Assembly (NCBI RefSeq): GCF_020991455.1
Contig: NZ_JAJMOX010000002.1
Coordinates: 186,001-250,000, forward strand
Direction: 5' to 3'
Source: Flavobacterium sp. JAS
GTDB lineage: Bacteria > Bacteroidota > Bacteroidia > Flavobacteriales > Flavobacteriaceae
Length of the DNA stretch: 64,000 nucleotides
In this document: in pieces, positions 35,399-46,100 of the stretch
How the letters are laid out: every line of letters begins with the position of its first letter
How positions within the stretch are numbered: the first letter of the stretch is position 1
Notes under the pieces: model-generated
What the model was told of the DNA's origin: nothing
Database searches by the model: none
What the model saw: the letters and a program-made list of their open reading frames with translations, nothing else
Made by a program: the position numbers and the translations under genes

Positions 35399-35436
35399 TT
35401 TTCCAAAAAATGGAAAACTTTCTACTTTTTGGAAAA
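35399..35436. promoter_or_regulatory. Inverted repeat TTTTCCAAAAA/TTTTTGGAAAA after the hybrid kinase
   Basis: Perfect 11-bp arms at 35399-35409 and 35426-35436 around a 16-nt centre, directly at the kinase stop codon. No T run follows, so it is more likely an operator or RNA stem than a terminator. It lies about 100 bp before the atypical receiver gene. Confidence 0.5.
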
Positions 35437-35533
35437 TCACACTTATTTGTAAAGGTGTAAGTTGTTTGTTTATAGGTGTTTGTTTTTTTGGCTCGACTAT
35501 GGATTACCTGTTATCAGATATAAATAGGATAAT

Positions 35534-35968
35534 ATGGATAATCAACCTCAATTTAAATTTTTCATAGTAGATGAGGATATTTTTTGTGCTAATGTATACA
35601 AACAATACCTGATGAATATGAACTTTACGGATATTACCTATTATACAAATACTAGAGATTGTATTGATAATTTACATCAAAATCCGGATATCATTTTTCT
35701 GTATCATAACCTAGAGGATATTAATGGATTTGAAGTGCTTAAAAAAATCAAGCAATATAATCCTGATATATATGTGATTATAATCTCTGGAGGAGAAAAC
35801 ACTAAAACTACAGTTGACGCTTTAAGGTTTGGCGCTTTTGATTATGTAATAAAAGCAAATGATATTTATGAAAAAATAGGCTTAATTATAGAAAAAATAA
35901 TTAGTGTCAAGGAACAATTAAAGACAAATTATCCGGGATTTATTAAACGTTTACTGTTGATTTTTTGA
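35534..35968 (+). CDS. Atypical receiver-domain protein lacking the phosphoacceptor Asp
   Basis: 144 residues, a stand-alone receiver fold. It aligns well with the receiver of the sigma-54 regulator at 29858 (FFIVDEDIFCANVYKQYL vs IFLVEDDPFFGETLKYHL). The phosphorylation-site strand reads IIFLYHNLEDING where the regulator has IICLDFGLPDITG, so Asp is replaced by Tyr57. The acidic pair near residue 13 and the late Lys in YVIKAND are kept. It should therefore not be phosphorylated conventionally and may be a dominant partner or adaptor for the neighbouring kinase or regulator. The similarity suggests duplication followed by loss of the site. Confidence 0.88.
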   Translation: MDNQPQFKFFIVDEDIFCANVYKQYLMNMNFTDITYYTNTRDCIDNLHQNPDIIFLYHNLEDINGFEVLKKIKQYNPDIYVIIISGGENTKTTVDALRFGAFDYVIKANDIYEKIGLIIEKIISVKEQLKTNYPGFIKRLLLIF

Positions 35969-36042
35969 TCAAATTAGCCAAAGAGAATTCCTGTTGTTTA
36001 ACTTCATTGTTATTATATTTAAGGATTAATATTAATTAATTT

Positions 36043-37737
36043 TTACTTTTTTACAAACTCTAACGCTTTTTCAAGAATTTCATCTCTTCCTTCCTGAATG
36101 CCTTTAATAGTGGGATGAACAACAACGTCAACTTTTATTCCCACTCTTTGAGTTTCACCTCCGTCTGGATAAAACACACCTAATCCGGTGATCAATGATT
36201 TATAGCCCAAAAATTCATTATAGGAAACATTACCATCCGCTCCGGAAGTCTGACAGCCTATTGTCGTTACATTATCACCTGTCTGTAATAACATAGTTGC
36301 ATATTCTGATGCACTTTGAGTACTTTCATTAACTAAAACAACAACTTTACCAGCATAATAGTGATTTTTTTTAGGCGGAATTGTCTCGGTTGGTTCCCAA
36401 ATAAACCTTCCAGGATAAGAAAGATCTGGTTTTATAATTTTTGCGTACTCTTTTTTAGTTTGAATCAATCTTCTTGCTATCATAAAGGGGGTAAACTTCA
36501 TATATTCTCTATAATCAATAATAATTGCTTTTGTTGATTTAAGATCTAACATCATTTTATCAACGTCCTTCATTTCCAAATAACTCATATCAACATATGC
36601 GATATTATTATCTAAAATTTTATATTTTTCCTTATTTTTAGGGAATTCACCTCTTAAAACTTTTATCTCATAGCGTCCAAAGTTTTTAATAATCTCGTTA
36701 TCCCCACGTTTAATAGTTAATTTTATAGAATCTGTTACTCCAGTCGTTACAAAAAAGCCACTGTGAGAATCCTTCACCTTATTATTAGATCCTCTAATAT
36801 ACATTTGATTAGCTGTAATTATTTTTTTCACATCTATTCCTTCTGCTTTTTCTATAACATCTCCAATTTTTAAATCATTTTGTTTTGCTAATGAATCTTT
36901 AAAAAAGCTAGTAATTACTAATTTATTTTCCACCATATTGAAAAATGCCGGACTATATTTTCTTCCAAAAAAATCAGAAATAGGATCTGTGTAAAAAGTT
37001 GCATGAGAGTCGTCAAGCTTGACAGTCGTTTCCAGCATTGCTAAATGATATTCAGTCGTATTTTTGGCATTCTTAAACTTTGGGATCATCTCACTTAGAA
37101 CTTCATCCCAATTTTTATCAGTTTTATATTTATAGGGATAAAAATATTCAACAACATTCCAATATCTAAACAAACTTAACAATCGATGATTTTCATCTGG
37201 AAACTCAAAATTTTCATATTTTGGTTCATTGATTATTTCTACATTATCAGCTTTTCCGGTAGAGACATAATGATTTTTCCCTTGAAATCTATTGTCTTCT
37301 ATTTGTTTTAATTTTTTTGAAAGTTCATTAGAAAATACTTCAGTATTTTGTGTCCAGGAAAGATTGAAATTTTTATCAAAATATTCTTTAGACTTAACAT
37401 CTTTGCAGGAACGACATGTTTTGATTTCTCCCAGAGAGTCAATCCAGTCTATGTAGATTTTAGATATAGCTTCGTTACTTGTTGCTTTTTCAATTTTAAG
37501 AATAATAGTCAGTAATTGTTCATCCCAATTAAAATTTCCTTTAGCGACATTAGGATGATAGTATTTAAGAAATCCCCATACTTTACAAAGATTAGATAAG
37601 TTTTTTATTTCATTTTTATCTAACGTTGAAGACACGATATCTTGGCTATATACTAATTGCAAATTGCAAATCAGGACAGATAATAATAGGATATATTTTT
37701 TATTTAATAATCCGTAACTTGTTTTAACATTAATCAT
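36043..37737 (-). CDS. S41-family (C-terminal processing type) peptidase, exported
   Basis: 564 residues with a signal peptide after a short leader (cleavage near VYSQ, residue about 31). The N-terminal half has a WGFLKYYHPNVAKGNFNWDEQLL block common in Bacteroidota S41 proteins, followed by a PDZ-like region (about 255-345) and the tail-specific protease domain. The catalytic Ser lies in NESTQSASEYATML near residue 475, with CQTSGADGN downstream. Likely a periplasmic or surface-exposed serine protease of unknown target. A CXXC pair (CRSC) lies near residue 110. CAAAAGTA at 37779-37786 (TACTTTTG on the - strand) matches the -7 promoter element. Confidence 0.9.
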   Translation of the reverse strand: MINVKTSYGLLNKKYILLLSVLICNLQLVYSQDIVSSTLDKNEIKNLSNLCKVWGFLKYYHPNVAKGNFNWDEQLLTIILKIEKATSNEAISKIYIDWIDSLGEIKTCRSCKDVKSKEYFDKNFNLSWTQNTEVFSNELSKKLKQIEDNRFQGKNHYVSTGKADNVEIINEPKYENFEFPDENHRLLSLFRYWNVVEYFYPYKYKTDKNWDEVLSEMIPKFKNAKNTTEYHLAMLETTVKLDDSHATFYTDPISDFFGRKYSPAFFNMVENKLVITSFFKDSLAKQNDLKIGDVIEKAEGIDVKKIITANQMYIRGSNNKVKDSHSGFFVTTGVTDSIKLTIKRGDNEIIKNFGRYEIKVLRGEFPKNKEKYKILDNNIAYVDMSYLEMKDVDKMMLDLKSTKAIIIDYREYMKFTPFMIARRLIQTKKEYAKIIKPDLSYPGRFIWEPTETIPPKKNHYYAGKVVVLVNESTQSASEYATMLLQTGDNVTTIGCQTSGADGNVSYNEFLGYKSLITGLGVFYPDGGETQRVGIKVDVVVHPTIKGIQEGRDEILEKALEFVKK

Positions 37738-38272
37738 ACTGATTTAGTTTATACTTGTAAAAATGAACATTTTTTCCCCAAAAGTATGAGGTACGTATCT
37801 AAAAACTTAGATAAAAATACGCAAGTTTTAGTATTAAATTACCTTAATATTATTACTGAAAGTGTATTAGTGTTTAATGACGATTTTGCTCCGTTCAAGT
37901 TGTTTTCAATAGAAATGAGTGTCGAGAACAGACAAATTAGATCTAAAAAACTATCTCACAATTAAGAGATAATTCTTTTGATTCTAACATATGATTTATT
38001 CATTTGAAATGTAATTTAGAGGTATTTCACCATAATATCTTAATAACATAGCAGAATAAGATCATCGTTTTATAAGGTGGAGGATTTTAAATGGTTTAGG
38101 TTTTAAAAATTTTGAATCTGCAAAGAGAACTCTAAGCGGTATCGAGGTTGTTCATATATTGCAAAAGAACCTAAAATAATAAATAAGCTTTTTTTTGTGA
38201 AATTATAAGCTAAATATTTATAAAATTAGCTTATAATTGTGATTTCTTCTAAAAACTAAAACGAATTTTATT
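37738..38272. other. Divergent intergenic region between S41 peptidase and HTCS regulator
   Basis: 535 bp without a credible ORF. It contains the - strand -7-like element at 37779-37786 and the 13-bp inverted repeat at 38201-38238 just before the HTCS gene. Nothing else stands out. Confidence 0.6.
38201..38238. promoter_or_regulatory. 13-bp inverted repeat upstream of the HTCS gene
   Basis: AATTATAAGCTAA (38201-38213) and its exact reverse complement TTAGCTTATAATT (38226-38238), 12-nt spacer, ending 34 bp before the TTG start of the regulator. It may be an operator or a leader hairpin controlling HTCS expression. Confidence 0.55.
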
Positions 38273-41200
38273 TTGAAGTATTTTATTCTCTATTTTATAT
38301 TGGTATTTGGTTTTCCTGCCATTGGTTATTCGCAAGATTATCCAATTAAATTTCTTAATATGTCCAATGGGTTATCTAATAATTCTGTAAACTCAGTATT
38401 TCAGGATAGCGACGGTTATATGTGGTTTGGTACCTATGATGGACTAAATAGATATGATGGATATGATTTTAAAGTGTATCGAAATAGACCTAATGATAAA
38501 AAATCATTGTTGTTTAATACGATTTCTAATATCGAAGGAGATTCAAAAAAAAATATTTGGGTTGGAGGGGCAAACGGAGTTTGCATTTATGATAAGACCA
38601 ATGCCACGTTTCATCCGGTTGAGTATGTTTTATCTAATAATAAGCCAAAAGTATTAAGAGATATTATTCGTCAGATACAAGCTGTTTCTAATGATCGAGT
38701 ATTGGTTGCTTCGCAAAACTTAGGTTTGATTGTTTTCGAAAATGGATTCTTTACAGGCAAAAGTATACCTCTGGCAGGGTTGAATAATAATGTGATTAAG
38801 TATAATTATGATGCAGCAGTTCTTGAAGATGCCGTTGCAAAAGGGTTTTGCTGGGTATATGTAAGAAATGTTGGGATTTGTAAATACAGTTATGATTCAA
38901 AAAGATTAAAGGTTGTGTTTCCTTTATCGATAGAGGTTAAATGTATGAAGCTTTCTTTAGATGGTGATCTTTGGATGGGAACAGATGAAGGTTTTTATTT
39001 GTTTGATACTAAATCTGGTTTGCTTTCAGATAATTATTTTTTAGACAAATGTACCGTTACTCATATTTTTATAGATCAAAAAAAGGAGCTGTGGTTAACT
39101 ACAGATGGTTGTGGTATTTATAAAGTTGTTGGAAAAAGTAAAAAAGCCATTGCCTATAATTCTACAAGAGATAATGAGCTGCTAAAAAGTAATTCAATCA
39201 TGAGTTTGTATCAAGATGCAGCCGGAAACAAATGGATTGGTACTTTGCGTGGAGGAATCAGTATGATTGGCGGCAATCTTAATTACTTTAAGCATATTAA
39301 ATACAAGGCCAAGGGTAATGATCCTGCAGAAAATTTTATTTTGTCATTTTGTGAAGATGAAAAGAAAAATATATGGGTTGGTACTGATGGCGCAGGACTG
39401 AAGTATTGGGACAGAAAAAATAATAAGTATACAATCTATAGTAGTACTGCTAACACAGCAAATAAAATTTCTAATAATTTTATTACAAGTATAATTAGAG
39501 ATACTAATAATGAAATTTGGTTATCAACCTGGGCTGGTGGTGTAGATCGCATTAATCCGGCAAACAACACAATAAAACATTTTTCATGTTTTAATCCGCT
39601 TACAAAGCAAATAGAGAAAAATATATGGTTTGTTTATAAGGATTCTCAAGGAGATATATGGGCGAGTGCTACTAACGAGGGATTCTTGTATCTTTTTGAT
39701 AGAGCTACTAATGCTTTTGTGCTCTTTAATAAAGGAATTGATAATTTGCAATGTCTTACACAGACCAGTGATGGTAAACTTTGGGGAGGCAATTATACCT
39801 CATTGTTTGTGATAGAAAAAGACACTAGAAGATATCATAAGATGAGTATTGGAAGGCCTATTAGGTGTGTACTTGAGGATAAAAATAAAAACCTGTGGGT
39901 AGGCACTCAAGAAGGGGGATTATTATTGTTTGATCGAAAAACAAACACCTATAAGAGACTCACTACTGATGATGGTTTGCCTTCGAATACGATTTTAAGA
40001 TTGCTCGAAGATAAAGAGGGGAATTTATGGATGAGTACTTACAATGGTATTTGCAAATTTGATAGTAAAAGAAAAATATTCAGGAATTATTCTGTAAACG
40101 ATGGGCTACAAAGCAATCAGTTTAGTTTTAATGCGGGATTGAAATTATCCACTGGAGAATTTCTCTTTGGAGGAATAAACGGATTTAATATTTTTTTTCC
40201 TGAAGCAATTAAAGATTCTGATCACAAGAATAATCTATTGCTGACGAATCTTTACCTAAACAATCAACCTATTGAAGAAAGTAAAAATGAATTGATTACA
40301 GAATGGGATTCAGGTAAAATTAAAAAGATAAAACTGCCTTACGATCAAACCACTTTGTCAATAGAATTTGTGGCATTGGATTATAATAATGCCGATAAAA
40401 TTAAATATGCTTACTATCTGGATGGTTGGGACAATCGATGGAATTATGTTGGGCAGGTACGAAAAGCAAATTATTCGAGATTGCCGGAAGGAAAATACAT
40501 TTTTAAAGTAAAAACTACCAATTTTAAAGGCGGCTGGAATAAAGAAGAAACTCTTATTACTGTTGTGGTTCTTCCACCTTGGTACAGAACTTGGTGGGCC
40601 TACACTTTGTATTTGTTAGCAGGTATCGGAGTTGTTTTTGCTTATATAAGGTATAATAAAAACAAGGAAGAACTAAAGTATAAAGTAAAAATTGCTGAAT
40701 TAGAAGGTAAGAAAGAAAAGGAAATTGCTGAGAAGCAATCTTCAATGTTTACTTATATCTCGCATGAGTTCCGTACACCGCTTTCCCTTATTATAAATCC
40801 GCTAAAAAAAGCAGTTCAAAAAGAAAGTGTCCAAAATGGCTCTTCAGGGAGCGATTTAGCGATTGCACATAGAAATGCACGAAGACTTCTGAGTTTGGTA
40901 GATCAGTTATTGCTTTTTCGTAAAGCCGAAAATGGCGCGGATTCCCTTAGATTGTCAACTATTAATGTAAATAGTCTTTGTAATGAGGTGTATCAATGTT
41001 TTGTAACTCAAGCAAAAGATAAGAACATCAAGTACGATTTTAGTGTGCCCGATTATACCATTGAAATCATTGGAGATTATGAGAAAATTGAAATTTCCTT
41101 ATTTAATTTAATGTCTAATGCTTTTAAGTATACTTCAAAAGGAGGCGAAATTAAGCTAAAACTTACCGAAAATGATTCTGAAGTTGTCCTTGAAATTGCT

Positions 41201-42346
41201 GATAATGGTAAGGGAATCGAAGAAAAAAACATGGAGGTTATATTCGAAAAATTCAAGCAAATAAATTCCAAAGTATCTGTCGGAACTGGTTTTGGAATTG
41301 GACTTTACATTGTAAAGTATTTTGTTGAAAAACATAAAGGAACTGTAAGTTGTACTAGTGAAATTGGAAAAGGAAGTGTATTTAAATTGACATTCTTAAA
41401 AGGAGGAAATCATTTTGAAGATGCTGAAATTACCAATACCGCTCCTAAAAGAAGTCAATTACTTAATGAGCTACTTGCTGATGAAATGGATGAGGATAAT
41501 AATTCGTTTTCAGCTACTGTTTCAGAAAATGATTTTCAGAAAATAATGCTTACGGATAAGCGTACCGTTTTAATTATTGATGATAATGCTGAAATAAGAA
41601 ACTATTTGATCAAATTGTTTTCTGATGTCTATATCGTTTATAGCGCAGAAAATGGAGAAGAAGGTCTAAAATTGACTAAAATACACATGCCGGATCTAGT
41701 AATCAGTGATATTGCGATGGAGGAATTAGATGGTTTGGAGTTGTGTAGAAAAATAAAAGAAAATAATGCATTGTCTCATATTCCGGTTATTTTATTAACG
41801 GCATCAAAAAATCCCGAAACACATCTTCAGGGAATAAGCGATGGAGCTGATGATTATATTACCAAACCATTTGACGACGATATGCTTGTGGCGCGCGTAG
41901 AATCTTTATTAAAGAATAGAAGTAATCTGCGTAAATACTTTCTAGACAGTATAACACTTAAAGAAAACAATCAGAAAGTTCCGGTTGAATATCAGGAAAT
42001 GTTAAAGAAATGCATTGATATTGTGGAGTCAAATATTCATAAAAGAGATTTTAAAATCAAAAATTTTGCACTCGAAATGGGAATGAGCCACAGTATGTTG
42101 TATACTAAAATCAAAATCATTTCCGGACAAACCTTAAACTCCTTTATTCGTTCTGTTCGCCTTAGAAGAGCAGCGATGTTGATGCTAACAAAAGATATTA
42201 ATATTACTCAGGCAAGTGCCGAAGTTGGTTTTGAAGATCCTAAGTATTTCAGGCAGCAATTTGTAAAGCTTTTTGGAATGACACCTTCTGAATACATTAA
42301 AAAATACAAGAATTCTTTTAATGCTGATACCAATATTGTCAAATAA
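38273..42346 (+). CDS. Hybrid two-component system (HTCS) sensor/regulator of the adjacent PUL
   Basis: 1357 residues from a TTG start, chosen because it gives a signal peptide directly (MKYFILYFILVFGFPAIGYSQ) and no in-frame ATG precedes it. Order: periplasmic Reg_prop beta-propeller repeats (about 25-680, recurring WFGT/WVGT/WIGT), Y_Y_Y domain (about 690-765), one membrane helix (about 775-795), HisKA with His831 in SHEFRTPLS, HATPase_c (about 940-1060, GTGFGIGLYIV), receiver with Asp1146 in ISDIAM, and an AraC-type HTH (about 1250-1345, ITQASAEVGFEDPKYFRQQF). HTCS proteins bind an oligosaccharide in the periplasm and switch on the neighbouring susCD operon, here starting 777 bp downstream. 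Confidence 0.95.
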   Translation: MKYFILYFILVFGFPAIGYSQDYPIKFLNMSNGLSNNSVNSVFQDSDGYMWFGTYDGLNRYDGYDFKVYRNRPNDKKSLLFNTISNIEGDSKKNIWVGGANGVCIYDKTNATFHPVEYVLSNNKPKVLRDIIRQIQAVSNDRVLVASQNLGLIVFENGFFTGKSIPLAGLNNNVIKYNYDAAVLEDAVAKGFCWVYVRNVGICKYSYDSKRLKVVFPLSIEVKCMKLSLDGDLWMGTDEGFYLFDTKSGLLSDNYFLDKCTVTHIFIDQKKELWLTTDGCGIYKVVGKSKKAIAYNSTRDNELLKSNSIMSLYQDAAGNKWIGTLRGGISMIGGNLNYFKHIKYKAKGNDPAENFILSFCEDEKKNIWVGTDGAGLKYWDRKNNKYTIYSSTANTANKISNNFITSIIRDTNNEIWLSTWAGGVDRINPANNTIKHFSCFNPLTKQIEKNIWFVYKDSQGDIWASATNEGFLYLFDRATNAFVLFNKGIDNLQCLTQTSDGKLWGGNYTSLFVIEKDTRRYHKMSIGRPIRCVLEDKNKNLWVGTQEGGLLLFDRKTNTYKRLTTDDGLPSNTILRLLEDKEGNLWMSTYNGICKFDSKRKIFRNYSVNDGLQSNQFSFNAGLKLSTGEFLFGGINGFNIFFPEAIKDSDHKNNLLLTNLYLNNQPIEESKNELITEWDSGKIKKIKLPYDQTTLSIEFVALDYNNADKIKYAYYLDGWDNRWNYVGQVRKANYSRLPEGKYIFKVKTTNFKGGWNKEETLITVVVLPPWYRTWWAYTLYLLAGIGVVFAYIRYNKNKEELKYKVKIAELEGKKEKEIAEKQSSMFTYISHEFRTPLSLIINPLKKAVQKESVQNGSSGSDLAIAHRNARRLLSLVDQLLLFRKAENGADSLRLSTINVNSLCNEVYQCFVTQAKDKNIKYDFSVPDYTIEIIGDYEKIEISLFNLMSNAFKYTSKGGEIKLKLTENDSEVVLEIADNGKGIEEKNMEVIFEKFKQINSKVSVGTGFGIGLYIVKYFVEKHKGTVSCTSEIGKGSVFKLTFLKGGNHFEDAEITNTAPKRSQLLNELLADEMDEDNNSFSATVSENDFQKIMLTDKRTVLIIDDNAEIRNYLIKLFSDVYIVYSAENGEEGLKLTKIHMPDLVISDIAMEELDGLELCRKIKENNALSHIPVILLTASKNPETHLQGISDGADDYITKPFDDDMLVARVESLLKNRSNLRKYFLDSITLKENNQKVPVEYQEMLKKCIDIVESNIHKRDFKIKNFALEMGMSHSMLYTKIKIISGQTLNSFIRSVRLRRAAMLMLTKDINITQASAEVGFEDPKYFRQQFVKLFGMTPSEYIKKYKNSFNADTNIVK

Positions 42347-43123
42347 CTTTTCGTGTATTCTGCTTTCATGCGTATTTATCGTCATTTTAGGAATTATGTC
42401 TATATAATCACTGATGCAATACTGCCCCTATTTAAGCGAGTATTTATTACATTCAAATACAGAGTCTTCAATTTAATTCCAGCAATTATTTCTATTGTTT
42501 TTTTTGGATCATTCCTCCTTAGGAAGGTTTCGCTGTATGAATTGAGTCTGTTGTTAAATTCCAAGTCTACTTTTGGTTTTTGTTAAATGAATTTGTGCGG
42601 TTTATATGTTTTTAATGGAAATAAAGTGTTTGAATTGTTTATTTGATAATTATTAGTAATGTAAAAAAATCGAAGTATTTTTCTGTAGTCTTGATTTTTT
42701 TTGCTTAAAAAAGAATAATCACGAATTTAACCTCCTTTTTTCTTGAATTTACCCCCCTTAAATGCTTTTGACTCAACATTACTTTGCACTTATAAATACA
42801 ACGGATACAATTGAAAAAACACTTTTAGAAAAGCAATAGAAAAGAGTGTCTTATAAGTGTAATTTATTTCACAATGAAGTATAAACGTTTTTTATAACAT
42901 GGAAATAGTACTAAAAAGAGATAATGATGAGAATCATTAATTGTGCAAACTTCCTTTAAATGATTACCCGTAATTCACTTGATAAATGAAATAAAATAAA
43001 GTGCAATTTAGATGAATTAAAACCCTCAATGTAATTCATCATCAAAAGGACCACTGTTTTTTTTCTTTATACAGAGAATGATATAATAACTATTAACCAA
43101 ACCAATTTTTAAACTATGAATTT
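42347..43123 (+). other. Long leader/regulatory region between HTCS and susC
   Basis: 777 bp. A 77-codon open frame at 42353-42586 has no recognisable protein character, so I treat it as non-coding. The region holds the 22-bp-period direct repeat at 42723-42759, followed by GCTTTTGACTC and TTACTTTGCAC, which are partial matches to Bacteroidota promoter elements. That would leave a 5' leader of roughly 300 nt for susC. Confidence 0.6.
42723..42759 (+). promoter_or_regulatory. Candidate HTCS binding site: direct repeat with 22-bp period
   Basis: GAATTTAACCTCCTT (42723-42737) and GAATTTACCCCCCTT (42745-42759) match at 13 of 15 bases and repeat every 22 bp (two helical turns). A direct repeat of that spacing suits a dimer of AraC-type domains such as that of the HTCS encoded just upstream. 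It lies about 365 bp before susC. Confidence 0.5.
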
Positions 43124-46100
43124 ATGAAAAAAAAGAATGTAAATCGAATGAAAAACTTAAGGTCTTTCATTAAATCTAAGCTCGCTTTGTCGATTTTTAC
43201 CTTGATTGCATGTGCAAGTATGCAAGCACAAAATGTAATTACAGGAACACTTCGAGACAGTAAAACAGCACAAAAAATCCCTGGTGTTACAGTGACAGTG
43301 AAAGGAACTGCGAACGCAACTATAACCGATTTTGATGGGACTTATAAATTAAATGTAACCAATCCAAAAGAAAAATTAGTTTTCTCATACATTGGCTATA
43401 CGACCATTGAGGAAGCAATAAATGGCAGAGCTGTTATAGATGTTTCATTAAATGAAGAAAGTAATGCATTAAATGAAGTTGTTATAATCGGGTATGGTAC
43501 TGTGAAAAAAAGCAGTACTACCGGTGCTATAAGCAGTTTAAAAGCAAAACAACTAGATGCTCAGAGTAATACTAACCTGGGTAGTGCTATTCAGGGTAAG
43601 GTTGCCGGAGTTTCTGTAGAATCAGCTGGAGGAAGTCCAGGTGCTGGTACCAGAATTCAAATAAGGGGAGCGGGTTCATTAAACAATAATACGCCATTGA
43701 TTTTGGTAGATGATATTCAAGTGGCGTCAATGAACAGCTTAAGTCCAAATGATATTGAATCAATTGAAGTTTTAAAAGATGCTGCTGCTGCCGCAATTTA
43801 TGGTTCAAGAGCTGCAAATGGGGTTGTTATTATTACAACTAAGAGCGGGAAAAAAGGAGATATCAAGGTTTCTTTGGATGTATTTGGAGGTTATGCTACT
43901 GTAGCAAAACAATTAAATTTATTGAATCAGGAAGAGTGGTCAAAAGTAAGTAATGCAGCATATGCAGCAGCTGGAAAAGCCCCGTTACCTATTTCTCTTA
44001 ATCCTGAAGTTGGTGGAGCAGGAGTAAATTATCAAGATGCAATCTACAGAGCTGCACCTATTCAAAATTACTCTTTAGGATTTTCTGGAGGATCAGATAA
44101 TTTAAAATATAGTATGTCTTTAAATTACTTTAATCAAGATGGTGTCGTAAAAGAAACAAATTACGACCGTTTTAACATGAGAGTAAAATCTGATTATAAA
44201 AAAGGGATCTTTAAAATTGGAGAAACAATTTTGTTAACCAAAGAAAAAAGAAAAGAATTACCAGGTGTACCTGGACAAGGAAGTAATGTTGTTGGATCTG
44301 CTATTACAATGATTCCTGGTTTTGCAGTTTATAACCAAGATGCTGTTGGAGGATATGGTGGAGCTTCTGGTCCTGTAACGGATATCTTTAACCCAATAGC
44401 TGCATTGAATCTTCTTGACGTAACAAGTGATACGTATCAAGCCTTAATAAACACGTATCTTGAAGCTAACTTTTTTGATGGTTTAAAATACAAGTTAAGT
44501 ATTGGAGCAACTGTATCAGATTACGTAAGAGATAATTATACACCACGTTATGAGGTAGGTGGCTTCTTTAAAAACTTAGATAACGATTTAACTCATTTGG
44601 ATCAATTTAATCTGTACACTCAGGTAGAAAACACATTGAATTATACAAAAACTTTTGGAAAACATTATGTAAATGCTTTGGCGGGATATACGGTATATAA
44701 TAATACTTTCAAATCGGTAACGAGTTCTGTTAGCGGAATACCTGATGGTATCCATACACTTTCAGGAGCAGTTCAACCGGCAGCAAGTGGTTTTAATACA
44801 GAAAACAATTTGGTTTCTTATTTAGGGCGTGTAATATACTCTTATGATAGTAAATATACTTTGTCAGCTACCATCAGACGTGACGGATCATCTCGATTTA
44901 GTGAACACAACAAGTGGGGTAATTTCCCTTCTGTTTCAGGAGCGTGGAGCATCGGTAAAGAGACGTTTTTCACTAATCTAAAAACGCCAATAACTGACTT
45001 GAAATTACGTGCAAGTTATGGTGTGTTAGGAAATCAGGAAATTGGAGATTATCAATACTTAGGATTAATTACTTCAGGAATCAGTTATGGCGCAGGAGAG
45101 CCAAATACATTATGGAGTGGTAATATTCAGACAAATTATCCGGCAGTTGGGTTAAAATGGGAATCAACAGCAACATCAGATTTTGGTTTAGATCTGGATT
45201 TATGGAACGGAAAGGTGCAATATACATTTGACTATTTCAAAAAACAAACATCAGATTTGCTTTTAAGAGTTCCAATTCCACTATCTGTTGGATCAAGTGA
45301 TAACCCTTATACGAATGCTGGAAACGTATCGAATAAAGGATATGAAATGAGTTTAACGTACAATGATAAAATTGGAGATTTCAACTTCAATATAACAGGT
45401 AATTTCTCAAGTATTAAAAATAATGTAGATGAGCTTAGCACAGGAAGTCAGGTAATCGAAGGTGGTAAAGGTTCTTTTCACGGTGCTCCGGTAACATATA
45501 GTAAGGTCGGGTATCCAATTTATTCCTTTTTTCTAGTGGATAGTGATGGATTATTTAGATCTCAGGCAGAAATTGATGCTTACAAAAAAGATGGAAAACC
45601 TATTCAGCCAAATGCACAAGTTGGAGATGTTAGATATGTAGATTATAATGGTGATGGTGAAATTAACGGAGAGGATAGACAATACAAAGGAAGCGCTTTT
45701 CCTAAGTTTGAGTATGGAATGAGATTGCAGGGAGATTGGAAAGGAATTGACTTTACTCTTGCTCTACAAGGAACTCATGGAAACAAACTTTATAATGGGA
45801 ATAGAACAGATCTTGAAACAGTAAGAGCTAATATTAACTATTCTAGCGCCACATTAGATTCTTATACTTTTAATCCAAATTCAAATTTCCCAAGATTAGA
45901 TATTGATGACAAAAACAATAATGGAGCAGATTATTCTGATCGCTTTCTTGAAGACGGGTCTTATCTTAGAATCAAAACTGTTCAGGTTGGATATACAATA
46001 CCAAATAGCATAACAAAACAAGTATCTATCGATAGATGTAGAATTTACTTTGCAGGAGATAACCTTTATACTTTTACTAAATATACAGGTTATAACCCAG

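Noticed and set aside
42353..42586. 77-codon open frame between HTCS and susC
   Set aside because: Starts 6 bp after the HTCS stop but has no recognisable motif or convincing signal sequence, and lies in a region better explained as leader DNA.
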